Positions 48,881 through 57,177 of a DNA stretch of 64,000 bases are shown here, one piece after another. The stretch covers positions 1,488,001 through 1,552,000 of the forward strand of contig NZ_CP084032.1 in NCBI RefSeq assembly GCF_020181655.1, written 5' to 3'. This stretch comes from Pectobacterium colocasium. GTDB taxonomy: Bacteria; Pseudomonadota; Gammaproteobacteria; Enterobacterales; Enterobacteriaceae. The notes beneath the pieces were generated by a model. The model did not search any database, was not told where the DNA came from, and saw only the letters and a program-made list of their open reading frames with translations. A program made the position numbers and the translations under genes. The stretch's first letter is position 1. Each line of letters opens with the position of its first letter.

Positions 48881-50193
48881 TGAGCACCCAAAACCTAAGA
48901 GAAGACATCGCTAAACTGGTTGAGCAATACGCTAACCAGGCTTTTGCCTCCAAAGTATTTTTGGCCGGTGAGAGTGTCATCCCTCCTGCGGGCAAAGTGA
49001 TCGGTGCTCCAGAAATCAAAATGATGGTCGATGCTTGTCTGGATGGCTGGCTGACAACAGGGCGTTTTAACCGTGAATTTGAACGCCGTTTGGGTGAATT
49101 CCTTGGTGTAAAACACGTTCTGACGACAGTATCTGGTTCTGCTGCTAACCTTCTGGCTCTGGCTACGCTGACTTCCCCTAAACTGGGCGATCGTGCGTTA
49201 AAGGCAGGCGATGAAGTGATTACTGTTGCTGCCGGGTTTCCAACCACGGTTAACCCATCGATTCAGTATGGCTTGATTCCTGTTTTTGTTGATGTTCATA
49301 TTCCTACTTACAATATCGACCCCAGCAAAATTGAAGCGGCAATCAGTGATAAAACCCGTGCGATTATGATCGCGCATACTTTGGGTAATGTGTTTGATTT
49401 ATCAGAAGTTAAGAGAATCGCTGATAAATACAATCTCTGGCTGATTGAAGACTGCTGCGATGCGCTGGGCGCCAAATACAACGGTCAGATCGTTGGTACA
49501 TTTGGTGACATTGCTACCGTCAGTTTCTACCCTGCGCACCATATTACGATGGGTGAAGGCGGTGCTGTCTTTACTAATTCATCCGAATTGAAAACGATCA
49601 CTGAATCTTTCCGCGACTGGGGACGTGATTGTTATTGTGAACCGGGCTGTGATAACACCTGTGGAAATCGATTCGGCCAGAAATTGGGTTCTCTGCCTTT
49701 TGGCTATGACCATAAATATACCTATTCACATGTTGGGTACAATCTCAAAATTTCGGACATGCAAGCGGCATGTGGCCTGGCGCAAATGGATCGTCTGCCT
49801 GATTTTGTAGCGAAACGTAATGCTAACTTCGACTATCTGAAAGCGGGTCTCGCATCATGTGAAGAGTTCATCGAGCTGCCTGAAGCTACACCGAATGCTG
49901 AGCCATCATGGTTCGGTTTCCCGATTACCCTTAAAGAAGAAAGCGGGATTAGTCGTGTTGATCTGATCAAATTCCTGGACGATGCCAAAATTGGTACTCG
50001 TTTATTATTTGCAGGTAACCTGACTCGCCAGCCTTACTTTGAAGGAGTGAAATATCGTGTTGTCGGTGAGTTAACCAATACTGACCGTATCATGAACCAG
50101 ACTTTCTGGATCGGTATTTATCCGGGATTAGATACTGAGCATCTGGATTTTGTGATCGGAAAATTTGAAGAATTCTTTGGGTTGAATTTTTAA
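48880..50193 (+). CDS. ddhC: CDP-4-keto-6-deoxyglucose 3-dehydrase (E1)
   Basis: PMP-dependent, [2Fe-2S]-containing dehydrase that, with DdhD, removes the C3 hydroxyl to give CDP-3,6-dideoxy-4-keto-D-glucose. 437 aa, the same length as RfbH/DdhC. The PLP lysine of aminotransferases is replaced by His220 in [13 protein letters not shown], the hallmark of this enzyme, and the cluster Cys residues are in [16 protein letters not shown]. The ATG at 48880 overlaps the ddhB stop. Its product is the expected acceptor for the ThDP enzyme encoded at 51181. Confidence 0.96.
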   Translation: MSTQNLREDIAKLVEQYANQAFASKVFLAGESVIPPAGKVIGAPEIKMMVDACLDGWLTTGRFNREFERRLGEFLGVKHVLTTVSGSAANLLALATLTSPKLGDRALKAGDEVITVAAGFPTTVNPSIQYGLIPVFVDVHIPTYNIDPSKIEAAISDKTRAIMIAHTLGNVFDLSEVKRIADKYNLWLIEDCCDALGAKYNGQIVGTFGDIATVSFYPAHHITMGEGGAVFTNSSELKTITESFRDWGRDCYCEPGCDNTCGNRFGQKLGSLPFGYDHKYTYSHVGYNLKISDMQAACGLAQMDRLPDFVAKRNANFDYLKAGLASCEEFIELPEATPNAEPSWFGFPITLKEESGISRVDLIKFLDDAKIGTRLLFAGNLTRQPYFEGVKYRVVGELTNTDRIMNQTFWIGIYPGLDTEHLDFVIGKFEEFFGLNF

Positions 50194-50204
50194 TTGAAAT
50201 AAAT

Positions 50205-50242
50205 AATAGGCGGATCGTCTTGTATATAGCTATCCGCCTATT
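50205..50242. terminator. Intercistronic hairpin after ddhC
   Basis: Perfect 11-bp inverted repeat AATAGGCGGAT / ATCCGCCTATT with a 16-nt loop, starting 12 nt after the ddhC stop. It is followed by AAATAGATTC with no T tract. It separates the ddh genes from the branched-sugar module, where a TATAAT at 50315 could be a secondary promoter. Confidence 0.45.
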
Positions 50243-50387
50243 AAATAGATTCATCTAAAAAGCATTTTTTAAATCGTAATGTAATTGTGCATGATGGCTA
50301 TCTTACTAATAAGTTATAATCCTATATAGCTACAGCCCAGCCGCTCTATAGTATTAAAATACTACTCTTACTGAAAATATAAATACG

Positions 50388-51161
50388 ATGAAACAGCTTA
50401 ACCCAATAAAGCAAAAGCTTGCCGCAGGTCAGCCCGTTATGGGGATCTGGTCTATTGTATCATCTCCTACCGTCGTTGAAATTTTATCAAGTTCAGGTAT
50501 CGATTTTTTAATACTGGATATGGAACATGGTATTTATGGCGTAGAAGCACTGGAAGCTTGTATTCGGGCTACTGAGGCTGCAGGTGCTTCTCCGATCGTC
50601 CGCGTGCCTGGCATGAACGCCTCCGCAGTACAATGGGCACTGGATCTGGGAAGCCACGGAATAATTGTTCCTCAGGTATTAGGTGAGCAACAAGCTCGAA
50701 TGGCGGTTGAAATGGCCAAATTCTCGCCTGATGGAACGAGAGGTTATAACCCGTTCACGCGTGCAGGTGGCTATGCGAATGCGTCTAGCAATCAAAATGG
50801 TAAATTAGCCAATTCGTTTGGCCTTACTTCAATTATTGTTGAAAATGCGGTTTCTCTTAAAGAAATTAATGAAATCTGCGCTATTGACGATCTTGACATG
50901 ATCTATGTCGGCGTTTATGACCTTTCAATTTCTCTTGGGTATAACGGTAACACACTTCACCCTGAACTGGTTAAAATAGTGGATGACACAGTTAAAACTA
51001 TTCGAAATTCAGGGAAAGCGGCTGGTGTGATGGTTCGGAATGAAAGCGAAATTACTTCTGCACTTAATTTAGGTGCAAATGTACTCGTATATGGCGTCGA
51101 TACATCATTAATCAGACAAGCAATGTCTGCGGCCGTAGACACCTTCAAGCATTCAATATAA
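50388..51161 (+). CDS. HpcH/HpaI-type class II pyruvate aldolase
   Basis: 257-aa metal-dependent aldolase of the HpaI/GarL family, which joins or releases pyruvate and an aldehyde. Active-site residues line up with HpaI: His47 in LDMEHGIYG, Arg72 in VRVPG, metal ligands Glu152 in IVENAV and Asp178 in VGVYDLSISLG, plus the GTRGYNPFTRAGGY phosphate/carboxylate loop. The ribosome-binding site is weak. It opens the branched-sugar module, 19 nt before the ThDP enzyme. Probable role: supplying a 2-keto-acid donor for that enzyme, in addition to or instead of the MhpE-type aldolase encoded downstream. The aldehyde substrate is unknown. Confidence 0.85.
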   Translation: MKQLNPIKQKLAAGQPVMGIWSIVSSPTVVEILSSSGIDFLILDMEHGIYGVEALEACIRATEAAGASPIVRVPGMNASAVQWALDLGSHGIIVPQVLGEQQARMAVEMAKFSPDGTRGYNPFTRAGGYANASSNQNGKLANSFGLTSIIVENAVSLKEINEICAIDDLDMIYVGVYDLSISLGYNGNTLHPELVKIVDDTVKTIRNSGKAAGVMVRNESEITSALNLGANVLVYGVDTSLIRQAMSAAVDTFKHSI

Positions 51162-51180
51162 AAATATATAAGAGGACATC

Positions 51181-52980
51181 ATGAAAATGCGAGTGGCAGA
51201 TTTTATTGTTCAACATCTCCGTAATATCGGTGTTGACACAGTATTTTTACTGAATGGCGGGGGCATGATGCATATGGTCGATGCCTTGGCTCGATGTGAA
51301 GGTATTCGCTATGTTTGTAGCCATCATGAGCAGGCGTCTGCTATTGCTGCTGATGCCTACGCCCGTCTTTCCGGTAAATTAGGGGTCTGCTACGCAACCG
51401 CCGGGCCGGGTGCAACCAACATTCTTACTGGTGTTGTCGGGGCATGGCAAGATAGTTCCCCTGCATTATTTATTACTGGCCAAAGTAAAAGTACACAAAC
51501 AATTGCGCTGTCTGGCATAAAAGGATTGCGCCAATTTGGTACATTTGAAGTGAATACCGTGCCCATCATGGAGAGCGTGACTAAATATAGCCATATGCTG
51601 ACTGATGCGAGCACGATTAAATATCATCTCGAAAAAGCAATACACGAAGCGACCTCGGGCCGACCTGGGCCTGTTTTGCTTGATATTCCGCTGGATATAC
51701 AGGGAGCGCTGATCGATCCTGAAACGTTACAAGGGTTTGTCGACGAGGAACCTGCTGCTGCGTTAGCACCGACGGAAAATGAGATTCAGCAGATTATTAC
51801 GGCTGTTTCGGGAGCCAAACGTCCGGTTATATTAGCGGGTGTAGGCGTGCGGGTGGCGAACGCATCTGAAGCATTTAGAAAACTCATTGAGGAATGGCAA
51901 ATTCCTGTTGTGACAACCCAACTGGGTAAGGATGCTATGTATTATGAGCATCCGCTATTTGTTGGCCATTCGGGTCCCAAAGGCGACAGGGCCGGTAACT
52001 TTGCCGTCCAGACTGCTGATGTTATTTTATCGCTTGGCACGAGTTTACACGGTCAAACGACAGGCTGGGAAAACAAGCTATTTGCCCCTACGGCGACGAA
52101 AATACAAATTGATCTTGATGATGCCGTGCTGGAAAGAGAGCAGATCAATGTCAATCTGAAAGTCAGGGCAGGCGTAGCCGAATTTATTGAGTGCATCAAA
52201 CCTTTTATTACGCCACACGCTTCTGAGAAATGGCGTGCATGCTGCCATAGCTGGAAAACACGTTATCCTGTGCATGCGGAGCCGCATCAGCATGAGGAGG
52301 ACGGTGCGAATTTCTATGATTTTGCAGAAATACTATCGCAGCTTCTGCCTGATAATGCTTGCGTTGTCTCAGATGCAGGATCGGCCTTTTATGTGGCGGG
52401 GCAGGCGATTCGTTTAAAAGACGGGCAGCGCTTTATTTCCTCTGGTTCACTGGGGGCCATGGGTTATGCGCTTCCAGCAGCAAATGGATGCTCGCTGTTT
52501 GACCGCAACCGTCCGATTGTGTGCGTCACTGGCGATGGTTCGCTGATGACAAACGTACATGAGCTCGCCACTATGCGAATGGAGCAGCGTAACGTCAAAT
52601 TGTTCGTGATTAACAATTCTGGCTATGTCTCTATGCGTAATACGCACCGTGAATTCTTCCAGGGATTAATCGTCGGTGCCGATTATGAATCAGGTGTCTT
52701 TATTCCGGCGATGGAGTCTTTGGCGAAGAGCTATGAGCTTCCTTACCTCTGCTGCAAAACGGATGAAGAAATACGCCATACGATCAGAGAAGCATTGGAG
52801 ATGGACGGGCCAGTGCTTGTTGAAGTTATCACAATGAAGAATCAGCGTATTATTCCTACCGTAGCGTCTAAGCGTTTGCCTGACGGCAGAATGGTGTCAA
52901 CGCCTATTCATGAGATGCAGCCTGCTTTACCTGACGATGTTATTGCGAAGGAAATGTCAGCGGCTATTTCTGAGGATTAA
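51181..52980 (+). CDS. YerE-like thiamine-diphosphate C-branch transferase
   Basis: 599-aa acetolactate-synthase-like ThDP enzyme. The catalytic Glu50 is in SHHEQASAIAADAYAR, TAGPGATN and the ThDP/Mg motif GDGSLMTN (451-458) with NN at 478-479 are present, and the central domain has the FAD-type LAGVGVRVANA segment. No ilvN-like small subunit is adjacent. In Yersinia pseudotuberculosis, YerE of this family uses pyruvate to place an acetyl group on C4 of CDP-3,6-dideoxy-4-keto-D-glucose. Here the ddh genes make that acceptor, while the following genes make 4-hydroxy-2-oxopentanoate, so I infer transfer of a 3-hydroxybutanoyl group. Good ribosome-binding site AGAGGACATC; the next gene starts 5 nt after the stop. 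Confidence 0.85.
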   Translation: MKMRVADFIVQHLRNIGVDTVFLLNGGGMMHMVDALARCEGIRYVCSHHEQASAIAADAYARLSGKLGVCYATAGPGATNILTGVVGAWQDSSPALFITGQSKSTQTIALSGIKGLRQFGTFEVNTVPIMESVTKYSHMLTDASTIKYHLEKAIHEATSGRPGPVLLDIPLDIQGALIDPETLQGFVDEEPAAALAPTENEIQQIITAVSGAKRPVILAGVGVRVANASEAFRKLIEEWQIPVVTTQLGKDAMYYEHPLFVGHSGPKGDRAGNFAVQTADVILSLGTSLHGQTTGWENKLFAPTATKIQIDLDDAVLEREQINVNLKVRAGVAEFIECIKPFITPHASEKWRACCHSWKTRYPVHAEPHQHEEDGANFYDFAEILSQLLPDNACVVSDAGSAFYVAGQAIRLKDGQRFISSGSLGAMGYALPAANGCSLFDRNRPIVCVTGDGSLMTNVHELATMRMEQRNVKLFVINNSGYVSMRNTHREFFQGLIVGADYESGVFIPAMESLAKSYELPYLCCKTDEEIRHTIREALEMDGPVLVEVITMKNQRIIPTVASKRLPDGRMVSTPIHEMQPALPDDVIAKEMSAAISED

Positions 52981-52985
52981 TTACC

Positions 52986-53921
52986 ATGCACATTGCGATT
53001 CTCGGGTGTACCAGCCAAATAGCGAAAGATCTTATTCGTTCTATCTATGCTTACAGCCAGCACGATTTGATTCTTTTTGGCCGAACACCTCAGCAAACAC
53101 TGTCGTGGCTTGTTGAAAATGGCATAACGTCACGCTGTAGCGTGAATCAATACGAAGAATATCCAAATATTGATCATGATGTGGTCATTAACTTCGTGGG
53201 TATTGGCGACCCCTCTAAAGCTGCTGCTATGGGGGGAAACATCTTCGATATTACGCTGCACTATGATGAGTTAGTGCTTAATGGGCTAAAAAAACATCCC
53301 GAGCGTCGCTATCTATTCTTATCCAGTGGTGCGGCCTACGGTTCGTCATTTTTAGAACCTGCGGACGTCAACACACCATCAACGATTAATATTAATAATC
53401 TGCTTCCACAAGAATATTATTCAGTCGCAAAACTACATGCTGAATGCAGACACCGGTCGTTGAAAGAGTATGCCATCGTTGATTTACGCGTCTTCAATGT
53501 ATTTAGTCGGACTCAAGATTTGGAAGCGCGCTTTTTCATTACGGATATTGTCAGAGCGATTCAAGCCGGTACAGAGTTGATTACCTCGTCTGATATGATT
53601 TATCGCGATTTTATGCATCCGAAGGATTTCTATCAGTTGGTTGAAAGTGTATTAAAAGCACCACCGATGAATATTTCTCTGGATTGTTATAGTCGCCAAC
53701 CAGTGGATAAAATCACATTACTTGACGAAATGAAAAAGACGTTCGGTTTATCCTATCGTGTTCAGGAATCGAATACGTCCATTAATGCGACGGGTGTTAA
53801 ACCCTACTATTACTCAAAGAACAAAAGAGCTGCCGAGCTCGGCTATCTGCCAGAGTATTCATCTCTTGAAACTATCATTGAGGAGACCAACGCTATTCTT
53901 GGCCTCCAAAAAACAGTCTAG
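52986..53921 (+). CDS. SDR-family NAD(P)-dependent reductase of the branched-sugar module
   Basis: 311-aa extended-type short-chain dehydrogenase with an atypical cofactor loop (ILGCTSQIAKDL at residue 5 instead of GxxGxxG). Catalytic residues: Ser in LSSGAAYG (about 113) and the Tyr145/Lys149 pair in YYSVAK. Its place directly after the ThDP gene, as yerF follows yerE in my recollection of the Yersinia cluster, makes it the best candidate for reducing the ketone of the newly added branch. It could instead act at another sugar carbon. Gap to the next gene 27 nt. Confidence 0.75.
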   Translation: MHIAILGCTSQIAKDLIRSIYAYSQHDLILFGRTPQQTLSWLVENGITSRCSVNQYEEYPNIDHDVVINFVGIGDPSKAAAMGGNIFDITLHYDELVLNGLKKHPERRYLFLSSGAAYGSSFLEPADVNTPSTININNLLPQEYYSVAKLHAECRHRSLKEYAIVDLRVFNVFSRTQDLEARFFITDIVRAIQAGTELITSSDMIYRDFMHPKDFYQLVESVLKAPPMNISLDCYSRQPVDKITLLDEMKKTFGLSYRVQESNTSINATGVKPYYYSKNKRAAELGYLPEYSSLETIIEETNAILGLQKTV

Positions 53922-53948
53922 AGAGAAAAATTCAGTAGAGACTAATAG

Positions 53949-54839
53949 ATGACAAATCTAACTAAGAAAGTACGTGTTGGCATTATTGGTAGCGGTAACA
54001 TTGGTACTGATTTGCTAATCAAAACCATGCGTTCTGAATCGCTTACGTGCACCATTTTTGCTGGAAGAAACTTTAATTCTGCTGGCATGAAACGGGCCAA
54101 TGAGCTGGGAGTACACATTTCAGATCGCGGTATTCAAGCCATTCTGGACGACCCTTCAATTTGTGATGTCGTTTTTGATGCAACGTCTGCTCAGGCGCAT
54201 ATTGAGCACTGGCGCGAACTGGAACAGCTTGATAAAACCGTTATTGATATGACGCCTGCCAAAGTTGGTGGTTTCTGCATTCCAGCGATTAATGCTGAAG
54301 AGATATTGGCGTCAGGTAACCGAAATATCAATATGGTCACCTGCGGCGGACAATCCTCGATTCCAATTGCGAATGCGATTTCTTCTGTTCACCCTGAGTT
54401 TGAATATATCGAAGTGGCATCAAGCATTGCATCACGGAGTGCAGGACCAGCAACACGCGCAAATCTGGATGAGTATATTGATACTACAGAGAAAGCGCTT
54501 AAGCAGTTCACTGGGGCTCAACGAGCGAAAGCCATTCTGATATTAAATCCTGCGGTACCGCCTATTGATATGCAGACGACGATTTACGCCAAGATAGATC
54601 GTCCAAATATTGCTGCAATCGATGCATCGGTAAGAGAAATGGTTGAACGACTAAAACGCTACGTACCTGGATATCAACTGGTGCTGCCGCCAACGCTTGA
54701 TGGCAACCGTGTTATCACCACGGTCAAAGTCATGGGCAATGGCGACTACCTGCCACAATACGCTGGCAACCTTGATATTATTAATTGTGCGGCGATTGCT
54801 GTAACGGAAATGATTTCTTCATTGAGATATGGGAAATAA
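53949..54839 (+). CDS. Acylating acetaldehyde dehydrogenase (MhpF/DmpF family)
   Basis: Interconverts acetaldehyde, CoA and NAD+ with acetyl-CoA and NADH. 296 aa. Rossmann motif GIIGSGNIGTDLL at residue 11, catalytic Cys132 in NMVTCGGQSSIP, and the conserved PAVPPIDMQTTIYA dimer/aldolase interface region. In catabolic meta-cleavage pathways it channels acetaldehyde made by the partner aldolase; here no ring-cleavage genes are present and the same pair sits in a sugar cluster, so reduction of acetyl-CoA to acetaldehyde is the likely direction (inference). The MhpE-type gene follows 4 nt later, as in catabolic operons where the two proteins form a complex. Confidence 0.9.
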   Translation: MTNLTKKVRVGIIGSGNIGTDLLIKTMRSESLTCTIFAGRNFNSAGMKRANELGVHISDRGIQAILDDPSICDVVFDATSAQAHIEHWRELEQLDKTVIDMTPAKVGGFCIPAINAEEILASGNRNINMVTCGGQSSIPIANAISSVHPEFEYIEVASSIASRSAGPATRANLDEYIDTTEKALKQFTGAQRAKAILILNPAVPPIDMQTTIYAKIDRPNIAAIDASVREMVERLKRYVPGYQLVLPPTLDGNRVITTVKVMGNGDYLPQYAGNLDIINCAAIAVTEMISSLRYGK

Positions 54840-54843
54840 GACG

Positions 54844-55875
54844 ATGGCGAAGAAAATTCTATTATGTGATCCAACTCTCCGTGATGGTAATCATGCTGTA
54901 AGACATCAACTGACGCGTGAAAGCTTTGCAGCCTATTGTCAGGCCGCTGAGGCCGCTAATGTCCCCGTCGTGGAAGTCGGCCACGGTAATGGTCTGGGTG
55001 CATCGTCAATGCTTGTTGGCGAATGCTTGCTGAGCGATGAAGATATTTTTACCATCTCGCGTGAGCACTTGCATAAATCTCGCATGGCCATTCACTTGAT
55101 TCCTGGCTTTTGTACTATCAAGAAAGATCTGACCCGTGCGCTGGATCTTGGCGTAGATTTATTCCGCGTTGCATCGCATTGTACCGAAGCTGATATCACC
55201 GATCGCCATATTCATTTTGTCAGGAATTCGGGCAAAGAGGCGTGGGGGATTTTGATGATGAGTCATATGACTTCTCCTGCGGTTCTTTTAGAAGAAGCCA
55301 GAAAAATGGAGTCCTATGGTGCGGAAGCGATTGTTATCATGGATTCTGCAGGGGCATATTTCCCAGATGATGTGAAAGAGCGTATTTCGACTCTGGTTAA
55401 TGGGCTAACTGTACCTGTCGGTTTTCACGGTCATAATAATCTGGGTATGTCAGTTATTAACTCAGTGGTGGCGGTGCAAGAAGGCGCAACCATTATTGAC
55501 GGCACTATTCGTGGATTTGGTGCCGGCGCAGGAAATACCCAGTTAGAAGTATTGGTGGCTGTGTTTGAACGTTTGGGTTACGAAACAGGGATCGATCTCT
55601 ATAAAATTCTGGATGCAGCAGATATCGCTGAAAAAGGGTTTAATCCTGTCGCACCGTCAATATCGCCTTTATCGATTGTAAGTGGCCTTGCCGGGGTATT
55701 TTCAGGATTCGCCAAGCCAGTGGCAAAAGCGGCAAAAGATTATAATGTTGATCCCAGAGATATCTTTTTTGGGCTGGGTGAGCGTAAAGCGGTTGCTGGC
55801 CAGGAAAGCTTGATTTACGAAGTTGCACAAGATCTTGCCAAGCGTAATGAAAACTCCGTTAAAAAGGGACAATAA
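54844..55875 (+). CDS. 4-hydroxy-2-oxovalerate aldolase (MhpE/DmpG family)
   Basis: Divalent-metal aldolase joining or splitting pyruvate and acetaldehyde (4-hydroxy-2-oxopentanoate). 343 aa. Active-site residues are visible: Arg13, Asp14 and His17 in DPTLRDGNHAVRHQ and metal ligands His195 and His197 in VGFHGHNNLG; the C-terminal communication domain SPLSIVSGLAGVFSGF is conserved. The ATG at 54844 is chosen (GGGAAATAAG upstream); an ATG at 54829 inside the preceding gene is the alternative. It pairs with the acylating dehydrogenase and, in this context, probably runs in the synthetic direction to make the donor for the ThDP enzyme. Confidence 0.9.
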   Translation: MAKKILLCDPTLRDGNHAVRHQLTRESFAAYCQAAEAANVPVVEVGHGNGLGASSMLVGECLLSDEDIFTISREHLHKSRMAIHLIPGFCTIKKDLTRALDLGVDLFRVASHCTEADITDRHIHFVRNSGKEAWGILMMSHMTSPAVLLEEARKMESYGAEAIVIMDSAGAYFPDDVKERISTLVNGLTVPVGFHGHNNLGMSVINSVVAVQEGATIIDGTIRGFGAGAGNTQLEVLVAVFERLGYETGIDLYKILDAADIAEKGFNPVAPSISPLSIVSGLAGVFSGFAKPVAKAAKDYNVDPRDIFFGLGERKAVAGQESLIYEVAQDLAKRNENSVKKGQ

Positions 55876-55877
55876 TA

Positions 55878-56933
55878 ATGAAAACATCATCATTGTCAGA
55901 ATGTCGTTCAGATTGCTTGCTGGCCTGTGCTGAGGCTGAGGACGTAAGAAAGGTACTAGCTGGAAAGCATATCAGCATGACCGGAGGAACTGGATTCCTC
56001 GGTACCTGGATTGCTGAAATGATATCGGCACTGAACGATGAATATAATGCGGGCATTACGTTAGACATCTATGCTACCCGAGTTCAGGAGTGGCCGAGAC
56101 GATTACCGCATTTGGCTTCAAGATCGGATATCAACATTTATACTCAGGATGTCAGATCGCCTTTTGAGTTTGCAAAAGCAACGAATTTTATTATTCATGC
56201 CGCAGGTATTCCCAATACGCGCGTTCATTCATCAGATCCCCTGAGAGTTTATGAAACGACGGTCACTGGGACTGCAAACTGTCTGGAAGCGGCGACCAAA
56301 CTTGGTTCGCTTATTCGGATGGTTAATGTCAGTTCATGTCTGGTAAATGGCCAACCCGATCGTCCTGGATCAACAGCAGAGGATGATACATTTATACAGC
56401 GTGCCGGTGAATTGCACGGTGTGTATGCCGAAGCCAAGCGTGCCTCTGAAACCGTAGCGGCTATCTACCGCAATCAGCATCGTCTGCCTATTTCTACCGT
56501 TCGACCATTTACGTTGGCTGGTCCTTATCATGAGCTTGATCTGCCGTGGGCGATTAATAACTTTATGAGGGATGCGCTCAATGGTTCGACAGTTCGCATC
56601 CATGGCGACGGTAATGTCCGCAGAAGTTATTTATACGGTAGTGATGCAGCCTGGTGGACACTGACTGCTTTGGCAAAAGGAGGAGATGGTGAAGTTTATA
56701 ATCTGGGGAGCGCCCATTCAATGAGCCATATTGAGCTTGTTAAGATGATTGGCGATCTTCTTGGGAAAGAACTCAATGTCGAGATTAATACCAACCCTGC
56801 TAAAAAGAATAAAGTTGATGATTTATACCCTAATACGCAACGTGTATCACAGCGACTTAAGGTTACAGAAACTGTAGATAGCTTAGGCATTCTTCGAAAA
56901 ATGTACGCGTGGCACAAATCTTCTGCTAAATAG
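55878..56933 (+). CDS. NAD-dependent epimerase/dehydratase-family SDR
   Basis: 351-aa extended SDR. The classical NAD motif TGGTGFLGTW starts at residue 35, after an unusual 30-residue N-terminal extension containing three Cys. Catalytic Ser in VSSCLVNG and Tyr183/Lys187 in VYAEAK are intact. The fold and C-terminal pattern (GDGNVRRSYLYGSDAAWW, VYNLGS) are those of nucleotide-sugar 4-epimerases, reductases and 4,6-dehydratases. It starts 2 nt after the aldolase gene, so it is part of the branched-sugar module; it may finish or epimerise the CDP-branched sugar or serve another sugar of the repeat. The exact reaction cannot be told. Confidence 0.75.
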   Translation: MKTSSLSECRSDCLLACAEAEDVRKVLAGKHISMTGGTGFLGTWIAEMISALNDEYNAGITLDIYATRVQEWPRRLPHLASRSDINIYTQDVRSPFEFAKATNFIIHAAGIPNTRVHSSDPLRVYETTVTGTANCLEAATKLGSLIRMVNVSSCLVNGQPDRPGSTAEDDTFIQRAGELHGVYAEAKRASETVAAIYRNQHRLPISTVRPFTLAGPYHELDLPWAINNFMRDALNGSTVRIHGDGNVRRSYLYGSDAAWWTLTALAKGGDGEVYNLGSAHSMSHIELVKMIGDLLGKELNVEINTNPAKKNKVDDLYPNTQRVSQRLKVTETVDSLGILRKMYAWHKSSAK

Positions 56934-57128
56934 TGGAGATGAGAAACCTTACGTTTCTTACGGGTGTGTAATTGCATGCTATCTGTCACAGATATTTATT
57001 TCTGATGTCTTATTTCTATATCATTTTATATATCGTCATTGACGACTAAATTGAGATGCTGACTTTTGCATCGATTCGGTTTCCTCGATTTTATATTGAG
57101 GTTTTTTGTTGTGATTTTTTAAGAAAAT

Positions 57129-57155
57129 CCTGCCTGGAAACTGTTGCCAGGCAGG
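57129..57155 (-). terminator. Terminator-shaped hairpin upstream of wzx, antisense orientation
   Basis: Perfect 9-bp stem CCTGCCTGG / CCAGGCAGG. On the minus strand it is followed by ATTTTCTT, as in an intrinsic terminator; on the plus strand no T tract follows. No minus-strand gene is nearby, so it may block antisense transcription or act as a leader structure for wzx, 22 nt downstream. Confidence 0.4.
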
Positions 57156-57177
57156 AATGAAATAGAAGAAGAGCAAG

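Noticed and set aside
51181..52980. True acetolactate synthase for branched-chain amino acids
   Set aside because: No small regulatory subunit is adjacent, and the gene is embedded in a CDP-sugar cluster; the YerE-type role fits better.
53949..55875. An aromatic-degradation (mhp) operon
   Set aside because: None of the ring-hydroxylating, ring-cleaving or hydratase genes is present and the neighbours are sugar genes.
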